Assembly (NCBI GenBank): GCA_017961765.1
Contig: JAGCWQ010000116.1
Coordinates: forward strand, 1-64,000
DNA from: Paludibacteraceae bacterium
Lineage (GTDB): Bacteria; Bacteroidota; Bacteroidia; Bacteroidales; Paludibacteraceae
Length of the DNA stretch: 64,000 nucleotides
Direction: 5' to 3'
Made by a program: the position numbers and the translations under genes. The notes below the pieces were generated by a model. That model was not told the origin of the DNA, searched no databases, and saw only the letters and a program-made list of their open reading frames with translations. How positions within the stretch are numbered: position 1 is the first letter of the stretch; each line of letters begins with the position of its first letter. Shown one piece after another: positions 56,201 to 63,359 of the stretch.

Positions 56201-56523
56201 GTGACACTTTGGCTCGGCATATCATAGACAAACGTAGCCGTACCATTTTTATAGTATGCCGCACCAAGAGCCTTTGTCGTACTACCAAGCTTGACATAAA
56301 AGTTTACAGCCGGCACATCACCTGAAAAACCCGATGCAGTGAGAACTATCGCCTCTCCCGCACATGCCTTAGATACATCTGCCGTCAATTTTTGCGCTTC
56401 GACCGAAGCAAAAGAACAAGCCCACAAGGCAAGGAGACAGAAGCCTACCTTGCTCACAAAAGAATTTGGGAAACCCTTCATTTCAAATTTCCTTTTCCTA
56501 TTATATTTCTTACCCATTTCCAT
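44227..56523 (-). CDS. giant cysteine-rich multi-HYR surface protein with T9SS type B tail
   Basis: About 4,098 residues. I start at the ATG at 56523, because a -7 box (TATGTTTG) overlaps the ATG at 56592 and would place transcription start after it. The signal peptide follows a basic leader (MGKKYNRKRKFEMKGFP, then FCLLALWACSFASVEAQ). Residues about 35-130 are Ig-like. Residues about 700-3,700 hold about 27 HYR-type modules of 85-150 residues, each opening with a P-x-FDC-like phrase and ending near WTF-x-D...C-x-Q-x-V-x-V-x-D, with paired cysteines. The C-terminus is a gliding-motility-type CHU_C domain (AFTPYTVDGMNDVF, IFNRYGQLIFEG, DPGVYFYE), which marks export by T9SS and surface attachment. 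An adhesin or matrix role is inferred. Confidence 0.9.
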   Translation of the reverse strand: MEMGKKYNRKRKFEMKGFPNSFVSKVGFCLLALWACSFASVEAQKLTADVSKACAGEAIVLTASGFSGDVPAVNFYVKLGSTTKALGAAYYKNGTATFVYDMPSQSVTFYAESQGTKVKTSDITVSLNSDCPNMCHQSSSGDYINGTDFDVLPINSSSAVNYKPAESAPIESHFSEYDVKFSINNCSDGRAITNDVSSYLGFVPKANSSQYSNYYWVNDKNFTGVSCAPFTFEFSMIDGYGNPIWDEKYYRLAMKAYIVKRKGCNDCSSAQFKLETDVGSQDNFYGNADNMEIVMYEDATDKQIGKPFVINRSFGEINVSSLLCDDDNAEKLIRLEIHFYGRFHLRNKNLNAKVKLLPRFQQMGCMKVAIDYVSAEMMSVCMDRSSACIGENVTVVAAGFPYNSNYVWEYKDGSSWKQLNVEGFDMKGSKFREVSIPVEAVGKRQYRVYDSNTIGSSSEYIEFSITGKNCEPLQPSEIKGNDYFCVPGGSKFSLAPVDPNPDVTYAWSLTDPNGKTYFTDKFKYDDFGDLDKDSRGSEVTLNLKREIPDGVYTLTVQPQKKVYYTDGSFEIKEAGEPISKTIKVFKNASPKVSLICDGCDGLSETDKELCPTDNSQIVEATTLIDPNSPYYGNYVFSWTGATAKKDPTGAIVDVVTSEVCTGKKTNLKVGVTVSVRIDGTDYCPSSDANTYRIKPVEGPQITCISQTRTEELAATECKKTVAFSFPPFTAGCTTHPTISVDLNFSPSDGSAEITKSISKKLLQTDIASFLSQKENKVSLPAGTGTITYKVTDDCGNSDVCTQKIEVKDVTPPDVDCSKITNYSVKLSEVGSDNCQASTGVITKFPTIKAPVLTDAADPCKSTKITGVYEGRTKVQSHAQELPYETPAYRRANYSKSIDLNDDYEMGYTFILWSFTDASGNTSYCTQMVEVIDDMIPNVVCPDYSSISDVDNQEGECGLSVKGLLAWLESHNYAWPSAKDVCSGNGAQLTEKLYYGETGKTLSFIPATDYEKIIFLVDTEYQLVWRFYKSSADDYVDKDVFAECPITFSVKDTETPKFDCSSLSLVHVTANRFKPKDKPYEYLEYASYNDVKKGQNTYEGTLKVAFDEEMVKMLTSDVAKDNCTSELKVTAVLEGPDEKGKNRTLTIKSTDDLKAVLYGIGVTTITFTFTDDSGNEVTCSQYISVTSGTTPIPNCIKPQVEVYADENCRATYTLKASDIPTAQFPVDIMGFYFNFRYAAINGLHFGAENGPSATGDVCQDIAMFFPDNIVDLNGKYPYKSYQKNSGPGAGPGFPGMPGAPGTIEVIDLTPDVFCDWTGDLDAHKNDNKWENFLQPAAGPGGGVQNAGSILDPANTYTTVENFMGYPYKIDLLDSLGMVVATVKNPYKDDDVVPTRRIVPRRFGSDGNKVEGDPQCVDQSITCGESPVKVKNHFKSSDLVFKNLTEGIYTMVFYFEDKPDGEQTATCTRTITVFDTIPPSVTCGDWGATRTLVANADCVVPTSEVDIIKKPTPDDVLAEDNCATSEEMTVAVLREFEDGSLFLGDAALTTPLPIGQTRIYYNIWDGSYMSKPAVCTQTFIVEDKTGPVFDCSTLVDIVAYADATCKAPYTNVQANGLKIPYAKQDRCTPNPTATKKGIAGVPTRSDGKGLKEAYELKDSPIIITWTFEDGAGNKTVCDQKVIIADTVAPIFDCSTIEDKSYFLEYEECTAAKEKILAILGNYSAEDNCSGTIPGVPYLWDEVSNDTVALPVAFESNKNYRIIWKFTDDSLNVTTCLQNLSIKDNIPPKLGDVCPDDVTVDAETVCSVDFDKLNLPKAEELAILDPCDGKLVPELEIRISLPGDKIEAVYGLENAKEASYPVGKHLALWIYSDAAGNKDTCKQSITVVDKIKPILADCDDAYDKKYSFTVDADNCEYDPVNVKKLLVQPKAYDACDSYLSGNVDEEGNPLLSIDPIVERYTVDTTTNPFSYTLYADGINKLWDEDNFLKGAHLLKWIFTDKSGNSATCEKFIYIIDATGPSFDCNDINPDTLRPEAKEGFCEVEFADLKRDVLDKLAYKAYDACAGDSIPGVLTLNGSMELPDNYTMQSGVTYKLLWLFQDEDGNKKTCPQWILPSHNNKVDFDCSTLKPISFKANPGECEASSDSVRANITAPAAQDACSDYMIVAKPLFISGQDTSYIDLETRSFPVGDTTIHWMFVSIWNIKDTLWCEQQVSVLGNKEFDINCEEVAPTVKDTIVDCGPSDHVLAKISTPKVPDPCADPNSPYYWRYGVGTRSDSTAANPISVTAPYPLGNTTIEWIFTDFTGNVSDTCHQLVNVRTEENIVVDCDSLKKDTIKSSYEVPDGVCTVKASDLTDIDPANFVIPNAKHPCLDTVEIQVEVRRKGGKTWSDDYVVGVNWIEWVFTDPTHTTINDVLICEQPIQVGKDNATLFDCKVIEPIRIELDETSCTIDAAQLDLKKGIPEAYDACGDYAGELIEPVLTRTSGKTMEDPFGVGFDTIVWSYHYRSIDDYVVCEQPIHVLDSKEPIFDCSLLKDTTMASEPEKCYLPGKNIKEMLNELREAHFATDACVDTIKIKGEYNADEIPDVLKVGDTITIHWTFQNEDYNLAKKECYQRVTVIGDMAPIFDCDSLPLDTFETYECDTLLTSDAIKTPYAKDACTGDSVEGVGVRLDGGELYGKYPAGVVTQIRWTFKSKFSTKDTSCVQDIVVLTKKEPIFDCTTLDTIRVASNPGECYVDSSVVAEKLTDHFAKDACTGKDIKGVPSYNDGPLPERYNVGDTTLIKWTFIDSSLTVTPKICYQAVLVTGDQKPIFDCKSLESEPILIEGCDTTLSEQTIKTPYAKDACTNDSVPGVGSRLDGGELYGVYPVGTTTIRWIFTSPFSTAKDTCDQDLTILTKKEVVFDCDALLGDTVTVNVAEGECKAEAVLPVQIAQHPCPDQSGVTKIKGVPSYNGENLTPNADSTEWRVTLPTGVWNIVWTFTDTTKTMVNPVKSCEQPVRIGDVNSIPVNCDNYPDTLIKLPPMDCEITWSEIGFEQPEVVDLCSNKTVVPELTRASGRTMEESFVVGFDTISWSYSFSGQNVVCKQVIHVLDSVAPIFDCSTLENIDLYAKEGTCEVSSEELVEALGTHVANDYCTEAEVPGVAYVDGVTVDKVTAKVGDTVKVHWVFVDTLLNAVAKECDQFVFVYGQNRPIFDCESLEDTILYLGVDECELDGTKLNLNIPLAKDSCTGTPVPGVPSRQDGEEMTAIYKKGVTVVDWLFKSPFSNATRTCSQNIVVKDTLPPTPDCTVLKDTVKVRITSESVSANSVTAEEAAAAGLLAPSVDDVCDGTIVAVGHRDDGNSMDAPYILKTKTKVTWVFTDASGNSDSCSQIVVVEDWVVDDLNCPKDLNQGIQCVENLPAAYSTYEEFKLGGGSFSNEDKMVEGSFKVLEDEIPADEHCDFYVTRIYQVTDVRKNDIQCRQKIHVVDKVAPSLSAYPADVKLACTDEIPVAAALTAEDDCIPTPVDVKFSETSSRGTDPNSCDYYNYTITRVWTATDRCDNETLHRQYVSIVDTLAPEFTFPKDWKDTVLSIYNKGCTFGVPDFTVEVRSIVSDNCTDVTNIKVTQDPAAGSLIKSSTSVKVTVADMCGNEASLYKYVLVPGAGTIVDLTAYDTALCADDAKPLTLWSQEVRLAVGSILVEDWDGSYTSIPTAFVYDCYLDSISPKSLVYSNNPNTYLNLYTSAAVGSAAKADSIKNARINLRKQTQSGHYYFVAMDTLTLCSDTANSYLEIRERPRITMNSGALDVCEYNGVDSVTLNRYVRCIDDKGGVITEEGWLLGDAVYKYGDSIYINQDSASFVYYAENECGRSTSLDTYYDFCIGDSIPRTHKDTMKLLGADSIYYELFKHDDYKVRDSILVDVYDRLRSDEIFVTVNEKDHSTVWVGDEVKLSLHSNYGRLLCQWYAVRGKFDRRFYYGEGNEEFKFNDYDDVEDNMVYESYIHNGKHSITRSPRDTTSYYVVLSNEVCPSIAGNVATVNVNGKLPTAFTPYTVDGMNDVFMQSYPVKIFNRYGQLIFEGTDGWRGTTDGGIADPGVYFYECAMRDGTVMKGSIEVVLLK

Positions 56524-56585
56524 AACCCTAAAAAATTTCAAGTTAGATAGTTGCCGCCTTATGGGGAACCCGCCCCTTAGGACAC

Positions 56586-56593
56586 CAAACATA
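56586..56593 (-). promoter_or_regulatory. -7 box for the giant HYR protein gene
   Basis: On the minus strand TATGTTTG is an exact TAnnTTTG match. It overlaps the most upstream in-frame ATG (56592), so translation should begin at a later ATG (56523, 56517 or 56481). No TTTG lies 19-21 bases upstream. Confidence 0.55.
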
Positions 56594-56966
56594 ACGTAAC
56601 GTAAAAGAAATCGCCTCTTCGAGACTTTTTATATAATTTCAGTCCGGTTTTACGAAATTTGCCGCAAAACAGCCTACAAACGCCACTTCACAACAAGACA
56701 CACAAATTTATAAACATATTTTTAACAACACAATAAAAAACGTTTTTTTTCGTAGAATTTTGCTCTCCAAACAAACACCCACCACGCTCCAAAGTTCGAA
56801 TCTACCTAATGTCACCAACTCTCCAAAAGACAAAACAACGACGCCTAGCCACCCTAAAACAACCGACCCCAAGATTCGCATTCCGATGCAGATGAAACAG
56901 ACCAAGAAATTCATGTTAAAAAAGACAAAAACATAGAAAACTTTTTTCGTTTCCGCGGTTTTCTAT
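56594..56966. other. divergent intergenic region
   Basis: About 370 bp between the giant surface-protein gene and the TetR gene. AT-rich with long T runs near 56730-56755. No coding sequence is convincing. The 5' ends of both divergent transcripts lie here. Confidence 0.6.
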
Positions 56967-56974
56967 TAACTTTG
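56967..56974 (+). promoter_or_regulatory. -7 box of the efflux operon
   Basis: TAACTTTG matches TAnnTTTG exactly, 37 bp before the TetR start codon chosen here. A T-rich TTTTTTCG at 56942-56949 stands near the place of the -33 box. A TetR-family product would be expected to bind around this site. Confidence 0.65.
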
Positions 56975-57010
56975 CAGTGGATAAGAAAAGGTCAAAATTT
57001 TGTGAACCCA

Positions 57011-57640
57011 ATGAATCCTGAGAAAAATATGGAGACAAGCACGAAAGAAAGAATCATTGAACATGCTGCATTGCAGTTCCTCAACAACGGCATCAAGAAC
57101 ATCACGATGGACGAGCTTGCCGAACAGTTGGGCATGTCCAAACGCACCATCTACGAGCTTTTCCAAAACAAGGAAGAACTCATCATGGAGAGCTTGAAGT
57201 ATTTCGTGCAACTCAACAATGCCCAACAGAAGAAGATCTACGAAGCGTCTGAAAACTCCTTTGTGGCACTGCTCAGCCTCTATAAATCCAACAAGGAAGG
57301 CTTTCTTCGGGTCAACCATCGATTCATCGACGACCTGAAGAAATATTTCCCCAAGATTTGCAAATTGCACGACGACTCAAAGGTGAAAACAAACGAATTT
57401 CTCACCAAAATATTCAACGACGCTATCGAGGAGGGTTTTATTCTAGACACACTAAACCCTGCTATCCTCAGCCACCTCTTCACAGAAGAGATGTCTATCG
57501 TCTTTGAAAAGAGTTCCGCCTCATTCCAATTCATGGAAGTTTACGAGACGCTATGTCTCACCTTCTTCAGAGGAATTGCCACGTCTAAAGGATTGGAGGC
57601 AGTCAAAAATTATACAGAAGAAAATAAACAAGGAAAATAA
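57011..57640 (+). CDS. TetR/AcrR-family regulator of the efflux operon
   Basis: A 209-residue protein from the ATG at 57011; an ATG at 57029 is also possible. The TetR helix-turn-helix is in the first 55 residues (RIIEHAALQFLNNGIKNITM, DELAEQLGMSKRTIYELFQN, KEELI). The C-terminal ligand domain is all helical. It is the first gene of an operon with a TolC-like protein, adaptor and RND pump, so it most likely represses them until a pump substrate binds. The TolC start codon lies 20 bp beyond its stop. Confidence 0.93.
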   Translation: MNPEKNMETSTKERIIEHAALQFLNNGIKNITMDELAEQLGMSKRTIYELFQNKEELIMESLKYFVQLNNAQQKKIYEASENSFVALLSLYKSNKEGFLRVNHRFIDDLKKYFPKICKLHDDSKVKTNEFLTKIFNDAIEEGFILDTLNPAILSHLFTEEMSIVFEKSSASFQFMEVYETLCLTFFRGIATSKGLEAVKNYTEENKQGK

Positions 57641-57659
57641 TAAAACTCAAAACTTACCA

Positions 57660-59033
57660 ATGGAGACAAAAAGTTTCTTAAAGAAGGGGTTGTTCATCAC
57701 AACTTGCCTTCTGTTCCAAACGAGCGTTTTCGGTCAAGACTCGCTCGCCGTCAGCACCGAACCAACAGACACGGTGCTTAACTTGGACTTGAGCCAAGCC
57801 ATCACTATCGCATTAGACCAAAACCCTACCATTCGAGTTGCAGGCATGGAGATAGAGAAAGCCAACTACGCCAAGAAAGAGAGCGTGGCCAACCTTTTTC
57901 CAAGCATCACGGCTACAGGTAGCTACCAACGAACCATCGAGAAGCAAACCATGAGCATGGCCGGGCAATCCATGAAAATCGGATCCGACAACTCCTGGGC
58001 AGCGGGATTCTCCGCTCAGCTTCCCCTCATCAACGTTCCGTTGTGGCAATCCATTAAGCTGACTTCCGAGGCAGTCATGGAGAAGGTGGAAAAATCGAGA
58101 GGTTCGAAGATTTCTCAGGTATCCAGCGTCATCAGCGCCTACTACGCCGTCCTCAACGCTCAGGACTCCTACGAGGTGCTCCAAAAGAGCCTCAACACGG
58201 CCAACGAGAACCTGCGCATCACAAAGAAACGTTTCGAGAACGGACAGACATCCGAATACGACGTCATCCAAGCAGAGGTTCAAGTACGCAACATCCAACC
58301 CACCTTGCTCTCCTGCAAGAACGGTATCGAGTTGGCGAAAATGCAACTCCGCGTCTTGACCAACTTGCCTGCCGACTTTTCTATCGAAGTGAAAGGCAAA
58401 CTCTCCGACTACGTCAACGACGACTACAGGGGCATGATGATGGAAGAACTTGACTCCTCTTTGGTAGATAATCCAAATATGCGTCTCCTCGAAGTAAGCA
58501 CGACCCTTCTTGAAAGACAACTAAAACTTCAGAAAGCCAATTGGTACCCTACCCTTGGCGCTCAGTTCGTCTATCAATGGACATCGCTCAACGACGACTT
58601 CAAATTCGCAGACTACGAGTGGAACCCTTACTCTACATTAAGTCTCTCGCTCGCATGGCCTATCTTCCAAGGCGGTAGCCGCATCTACAAACAGAAGCAA
58701 GCTCAGATAGCGTTGGACGAAATGGAATATACGAAAGAGGATACTCGTAGAAAACTCTTGATGCAATTGGAATCATGCGTGGACAACCTCAACGTAGCAG
58801 CAGAAAACATCCGCTCTACCAAAGAGGCGATGGCCTTGGCAGAAAAAGCTCTCAGCATCACGCAGAAACGCTACGAAGTAGGTGCCGGTTCCTCATTGGA
58901 GCTCACCTCGGCAGAAAACGCCTTGACGCAATCCAGCTTGGCCTACTACCAAGCCATCTACAACTATATCATTGCTAAGAACGGGGTAGATGAAGTTATT
59001 GGCAACGCTTACGGACAATATGTTCAACAATAG
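57660..59033 (+). CDS. TolC-family outer-membrane efflux protein
   Basis: A 457-residue protein. The ATG at 57660 begins a signal peptide (METKSFLKKGLFITTCLLFQ, ending VFGQ). It has the two repeated OEP halves of TolC: LDLSQAITIALDQNPTIRVA at the start and long coiled helices (YEVLQKSLNTANENLRITKK RF-ENGQTSEYDV in the first half; AEKALSITQKRYEVGAGSSL in the second). It forms the outer-membrane exit duct of the tripartite pump encoded downstream. Confidence 0.93.
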   Translation: METKSFLKKGLFITTCLLFQTSVFGQDSLAVSTEPTDTVLNLDLSQAITIALDQNPTIRVAGMEIEKANYAKKESVANLFPSITATGSYQRTIEKQTMSMAGQSMKIGSDNSWAAGFSAQLPLINVPLWQSIKLTSEAVMEKVEKSRGSKISQVSSVISAYYAVLNAQDSYEVLQKSLNTANENLRITKKRFENGQTSEYDVIQAEVQVRNIQPTLLSCKNGIELAKMQLRVLTNLPADFSIEVKGKLSDYVNDDYRGMMMEELDSSLVDNPNMRLLEVSTTLLERQLKLQKANWYPTLGAQFVYQWTSLNDDFKFADYEWNPYSTLSLSLAWPIFQGGSRIYKQKQAQIALDEMEYTKEDTRRKLLMQLESCVDNLNVAAENIRSTKEAMALAEKALSITQKRYEVGAGSSLELTSAENALTQSSLAYYQAIYNYIIAKNGVDEVIGNAYGQYVQQ

Positions 59034-59096
59034 CGATTTCAAACAAGAAGTGATATAAAACAACATACCAACGACAAAAAAAGTAAATTAAAAAAT

Positions 59097-60158
59097 ATGG
59101 ACAAACTTAGAAATTTAGGTTACCTGTTAGTAGCCTCCATGCTTTTCTCCTCTTGCGGAGGTAGCGATTCAAAGGAAGGGGAATTAACAAAAAAGGACGT
59201 ACAAAAAGAGACGGAAATCGAGAAATTGGAAGACGAAGTTTACTCTGTACGTGTAGATACCGTAAGAATCCAAGCCGTTGAGCAAATCAACGACTTCACA
59301 GCCACGGTTGAGCCTCAAGTAAAGAACAACATTGCGCCTACAGCACCTGGACGTATCATGGAGATACTCACAGACGTGGGCCGCAAGGTAAGCAAAGGAC
59401 AACTCCTCGTCAAGATGGACCCTACCAACTTACTCAACGCAAAGACACAGCTCACCAACATCGAGTTGGAGTACAACCGTGCAGAGGAATTGAGAAAAGC
59501 CGGCGGTGCATCACAACAAACGGTTGACCAATTGAAGACGCAATTGGACGTTGCTCGCGCAAGCTACCAAAATCTTTTGGACAACGCCAACTTGAAGAGC
59601 CCTATCAGCGGTGTCGTAACAGCAAGGAATTTCGACAACGGCGACCTCTACTCGGGTGCCATGCCTATCCTTACCGTTATGCAAATCCAACCTGTCAAGA
59701 TCGTCATCAACGTACCTGAATCCAACTTCAAGGACATCAAGATGGGCATGAAGGTTGACGTGACAACGGAGGTTTACGAAGAGAAGAAATTCGCTGGCAA
59801 GGTTAGCTTGATCTACCCAACCATCGACGAGAAGACTCGTACATTCGCTGTTGAAATCACCATTCCGAACGCTAACGGAGCTGTTCGTCCAGGTATGTTC
59901 GCAAGAGCATCCATCAACTTCGGAACTGTTAAGCGTGTGGTTGTCCCTGACAACTCTGTCATCAAGCGTGCAGGCTCTGGCGACCGCTACATCTACGTTT
60001 TGAACCAAGACGGAACCGTATCTTACAACAAGGTAGAATTGGGTCGACGCATGGGTGCTCAATACGAGTTGATCTCGGGTGTGAAGGACGGCGACGCTGT
60101 TGTCGTTTCCGGATACACGAAGTTGAAAGATGGTGCCCGCGTACAAGTCATCGAATAA
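59097..60158 (+). CDS. RND efflux periplasmic adaptor lipoprotein
   Basis: A 353-residue lipoprotein (lipobox FSSC, Cys at residue 20). The order is that of AcrA/MexA proteins: a beta-barrel half, a lipoyl half (APTAPGRIMEILTDVGRKVS, KGQLLVKMDP), a helical hairpin (about 120-165), a second lipoyl half (LKSPISGVVTARNFDNGDL), then barrel and membrane-proximal domains. It joins the RND pump to the TolC-like duct. The spacing to both neighbours is about 65 bp. Confidence 0.94.
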   Translation: MDKLRNLGYLLVASMLFSSCGGSDSKEGELTKKDVQKETEIEKLEDEVYSVRVDTVRIQAVEQINDFTATVEPQVKNNIAPTAPGRIMEILTDVGRKVSKGQLLVKMDPTNLLNAKTQLTNIELEYNRAEELRKAGGASQQTVDQLKTQLDVARASYQNLLDNANLKSPISGVVTARNFDNGDLYSGAMPILTVMQIQPVKIVINVPESNFKDIKMGMKVDVTTEVYEEKKFAGKVSLIYPTIDEKTRTFAVEITIPNANGAVRPGMFARASINFGTVKRVVVPDNSVIKRAGSGDRYIYVLNQDGTVSYNKVELGRRMGAQYELISGVKDGDAVVVSGYTKLKDGARVQVIE

Positions 60159-60223
60159 AGGTGTGTTTTCCAAAATTCACCATAACGCAAGAAACAAATT
60201 GAAAAATTAAATTAACTAACGAT

Positions 60224-63200
60224 ATGAGTTTATACGAAGGTGCAGTAAAACGGCCGATCATGACAAGCCTCTGCTTCGTGGCAGTGGTCATCATGGGTCT
60301 GTTTTCATTATCAAAATTGCCTATCGACTTGTACCCGGATATCGAGTCCAACACCATCATGGTCATGACCTCCTACCCTGGTGCGAGTGCATCGGATATA
60401 GAGAATAACATCACACGTCCCTTGGAGAATGTGCTCAACTCCGTCAGCGACTTGAAGCACATCACTTCCAAATCGTACGAGAACATTTCCGTCATCACAT
60501 TGGAGTTTGAGTTCGGTAACGATATCGACGTGAAAACCAACGACGTGCGTGACAAGTTGGACATGATCACAACATTGCCCGACGATGCTAACACGCCAAT
60601 CATCTTTAAGTTCAGCACGGATATGATTCCGGTGGTGATGCTCTCCGTGAAAGCGAAAGAGAGCCTTCCCGCCCTCTACAAAATCTTGGACGAAAACGTA
60701 GCCAACCCATTAGCCCGTGTGAAGGGTGTCGGTACGGTATCCATCTCAGGTGCGCCTAAGCGTGAAATCCACGTATATGTGGATCCTGTGAAGTTGGAGG
60801 CCTACGGACTCAGTGTCGAGACTATCTCCTCCTTGATTGGAGCAGAGAACAAAAACGTACCGGGCGGTAACTTCGATATCGGTACGCAATCCTACTCCCT
60901 CCGTGTCGAGGGCGAATTCAAGGATGCCCATGAGATGGAGAAAATCGTCGTAGGAACACGCAATGGAGCCATCATCCACTTGAGCGACGTGGCACGAATC
61001 GACGACTCCGTGGAGGAACGTGCCCAAGAGGCCTACACTAACGGTACGCAAGGTGCCATGGTCATCATCCAGAAGCAGTCTGGAGCCAACTCCGTGGAAA
61101 TTTCGGAGAAGGTCATGAAGGCATTGCCAAGGTTGCAAAAGAGTTTGCCGAGCGATGTCGAGTTGGGTATCATTGTCGATACTTCCGACAACATCCGTAA
61201 CACCATCAAGAGTTTGGCAGACACCATCCGCGACGCCATGATTTTCGTGTCATTGGTCGTATTCATCTTCTTGGGAAGATGGAGGGCTACCGTAATCGTC
61301 CTTATCACGATACCGCTCTCCTTGGTTGCCTCCTTCATCTATTTGCTGGGAACAGGCAGTTCTTTGAACATCATCTCTTTGTCGTCCCTATCCATTGCAA
61401 TCGGTATGGTGGTGGATGATGCCATAGTGGTGCTGGAGAACGTCACCACACACATCGAACGAGGAAGCGAGCCAAAACAGGCTGCTATCCATGGAACCAA
61501 CGAGGTGGCCGTCTCCGTTATCGCCTCCACACTGACATTGATTGCCGTGTTCTTCCCGCTCACCTTGGTAACGGGTATGACCGGAGTCCTCTTCAAGGAG
61601 TTGGGTTGGATGGTCTGCATCATCATGATCATCTCTACGACCTGCGCCCTCTCCCTCACCCCAATGCTTTGTTCTCAATTGCTACGTCTTCAAAGAAAGC
61701 AAAGCAAACTCTTCCTCACGCTGTATGGACCAGTCGAAAAGGCATTGGACAAGTTCGACCTCTTCTATGCTAAGGTGCTTGACTGGGCAGTAAGGCACAG
61801 AATGACCATCATTGCAGGATGCGTCTTGTTCTTCGCCGGCTCCATGATGCTTGCCAAGCACATCGGTTCTGAGTTCTTCCCTACAGCCGACAACTCCCGT
61901 ATCAAAGTCACGTTGGAGTTGCCTATTGGAACGAGGACGGAAATAAGCCGTGACTTGGCCAAGGAGATCCATGACAAATGGAGGGTGAAATACCCAGAAC
62001 TATTGGTTGCCAACTTCAGCGTAGGACAAGCAAGTTCCGACAACATCTTCGCCTCCATGAGCGACAACGGAACGCACATCGTCAACTTCAACATGCGTCT
62101 CTGCAACCCATCCGACCGTAAGCGTACCTTGTCAGAGATATGCGACTCCATGCGTGCAGATTTGAACAAATACCCAGAGTTGAAGAAATTCCAAGTTATG
62201 TTGGGAGGTGGTAACACCGGTATGGGTGGTCAATCATCCGTGGACTTCGAAATCTATGGTTATAACTTCGACGAGACCGACAAGGCCGCACAAGAATTGA
62301 AAGCACTCCTTCTCAACATCGAGGGATGCTCCGAGGTCCGTATCAGCCGTTCCGACTACCGACCAGAATACCAAGTGGACTTCGACCGTGAAAAGTTGGC
62401 TCTCCATGGACTCACCACGGCAGGGGCAGCCAGCTACTTGAGAAACCGAATCAACGGTTCAACAGCCTCCTACTATCGTGAAGATGGTGACGAGTACGAC
62501 ATCAAGGTGATGTATGATCCAGAGAGAAGGCAGTCCATCGAAGATATTGAAAACATCCTCATCTACAACGCCATGGGCCAAGCCGTTCGCGTGAAAGAGT
62601 TGGGTAAAGTGGTAGAACGCCACTCACCTCCAAGCATCCAACGTAAGGACCGTGAGCGTGTCAACACCGTAACCGCCGTGCTCTCAGGTTCTGACTTGGG
62701 TACAGTCGTTGCCAAAGCACAAGAGGAAATCGACAAGATGGACATTCCAAGCGGCGTATCCATCAACATCTCCGGATCGTATGAAGACCAGCAAGAGTCC
62801 TTCCACGACTTGGGTACATTGGCACTGCTCATCATCATCTTGGTATTCATCGTGATGGCAGCACAGTTCGAGTCATTGACTTATCCGTTCATCATCATGT
62901 TCTCCATTCCGTTCGCCTTGTCAGGTATCATCATTGCCTTGCTTGTCAGCGGACAGACTTTGAATGTGATGTCCATGTTGGGAGGTATCTTGTTGATCGG
63001 TATCGTAGTAAAGAACGGTATCGTGCTTATCGACTACATCTCACTGAACAGAGAGAGAGGCATGGGTGTCATCTCTTCTGTTGTGTCAGGTGGTAAATCC
63101 CGTCTCCGTCCGGTTGTCATGACCACACTCACCACTATCCTCGGTATGATGCCGATGGCGATAGGAACAGGTGAAGGTGCCGAGATGTGGCGACCAATGG

Positions 63201-63331
63201 GTATATCCGTCATCGGAGGTCTGACCGTCTCCACCATCTTGACTTTGGTCTTGGTTCCAGTACTCTACTGTTCATTCGCAAGTACGGGTATTGTACGAGG
63301 CAGAAAGAAATTGGCGAAGAAGAACGCTTGA
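60224..63331 (+). CDS. RND-family (HAE1) efflux transporter
   Basis: A 1,035-residue inner-membrane pump with the 12-helix duplicated RND fold and two large periplasmic loops. It opens with KRPIMTSLCFVAVVIMGLFS and LPIDLYPDIE. The proton-relay pair is seen as GMVVDDAIVVLENV (Asp 398 and 399). The second half carries FEIYGYNFDETDKAAQELKA and GILLIGIVVKNGIVLIDYI. The family drives drugs, detergents or other amphiphiles out with proton entry. The substrate is unknown. It ends 28 bp before the PG0541-type gene. Confidence 0.95.
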   Translation: MSLYEGAVKRPIMTSLCFVAVVIMGLFSLSKLPIDLYPDIESNTIMVMTSYPGASASDIENNITRPLENVLNSVSDLKHITSKSYENISVITLEFEFGNDIDVKTNDVRDKLDMITTLPDDANTPIIFKFSTDMIPVVMLSVKAKESLPALYKILDENVANPLARVKGVGTVSISGAPKREIHVYVDPVKLEAYGLSVETISSLIGAENKNVPGGNFDIGTQSYSLRVEGEFKDAHEMEKIVVGTRNGAIIHLSDVARIDDSVEERAQEAYTNGTQGAMVIIQKQSGANSVEISEKVMKALPRLQKSLPSDVELGIIVDTSDNIRNTIKSLADTIRDAMIFVSLVVFIFLGRWRATVIVLITIPLSLVASFIYLLGTGSSLNIISLSSLSIAIGMVVDDAIVVLENVTTHIERGSEPKQAAIHGTNEVAVSVIASTLTLIAVFFPLTLVTGMTGVLFKELGWMVCIIMIISTTCALSLTPMLCSQLLRLQRKQSKLFLTLYGPVEKALDKFDLFYAKVLDWAVRHRMTIIAGCVLFFAGSMMLAKHIGSEFFPTADNSRIKVTLELPIGTRTEISRDLAKEIHDKWRVKYPELLVANFSVGQASSDNIFASMSDNGTHIVNFNMRLCNPSDRKRTLSEICDSMRADLNKYPELKKFQVMLGGGNTGMGGQSSVDFEIYGYNFDETDKAAQELKALLLNIEGCSEVRISRSDYRPEYQVDFDREKLALHGLTTAGAASYLRNRINGSTASYYREDGDEYDIKVMYDPERRQSIEDIENILIYNAMGQAVRVKELGKVVERHSPPSIQRKDRERVNTVTAVLSGSDLGTVVAKAQEEIDKMDIPSGVSINISGSYEDQQESFHDLGTLALLIIILVFIVMAAQFESLTYPFIIMFSIPFALSGIIIALLVSGQTLNVMSMLGGILLIGIVVKNGIVLIDYISLNRERGMGVISSVVSGGKSRLRPVVMTTLTTILGMMPMAIGTGEGAEMWRPMGISVIGGLTVSTILTLVLVPVLYCSFASTGIVRGRKKLAKKNA

Positions 63332-63359
63332 ATTTTATAGCAAACTTAAAAAGAAAGAA

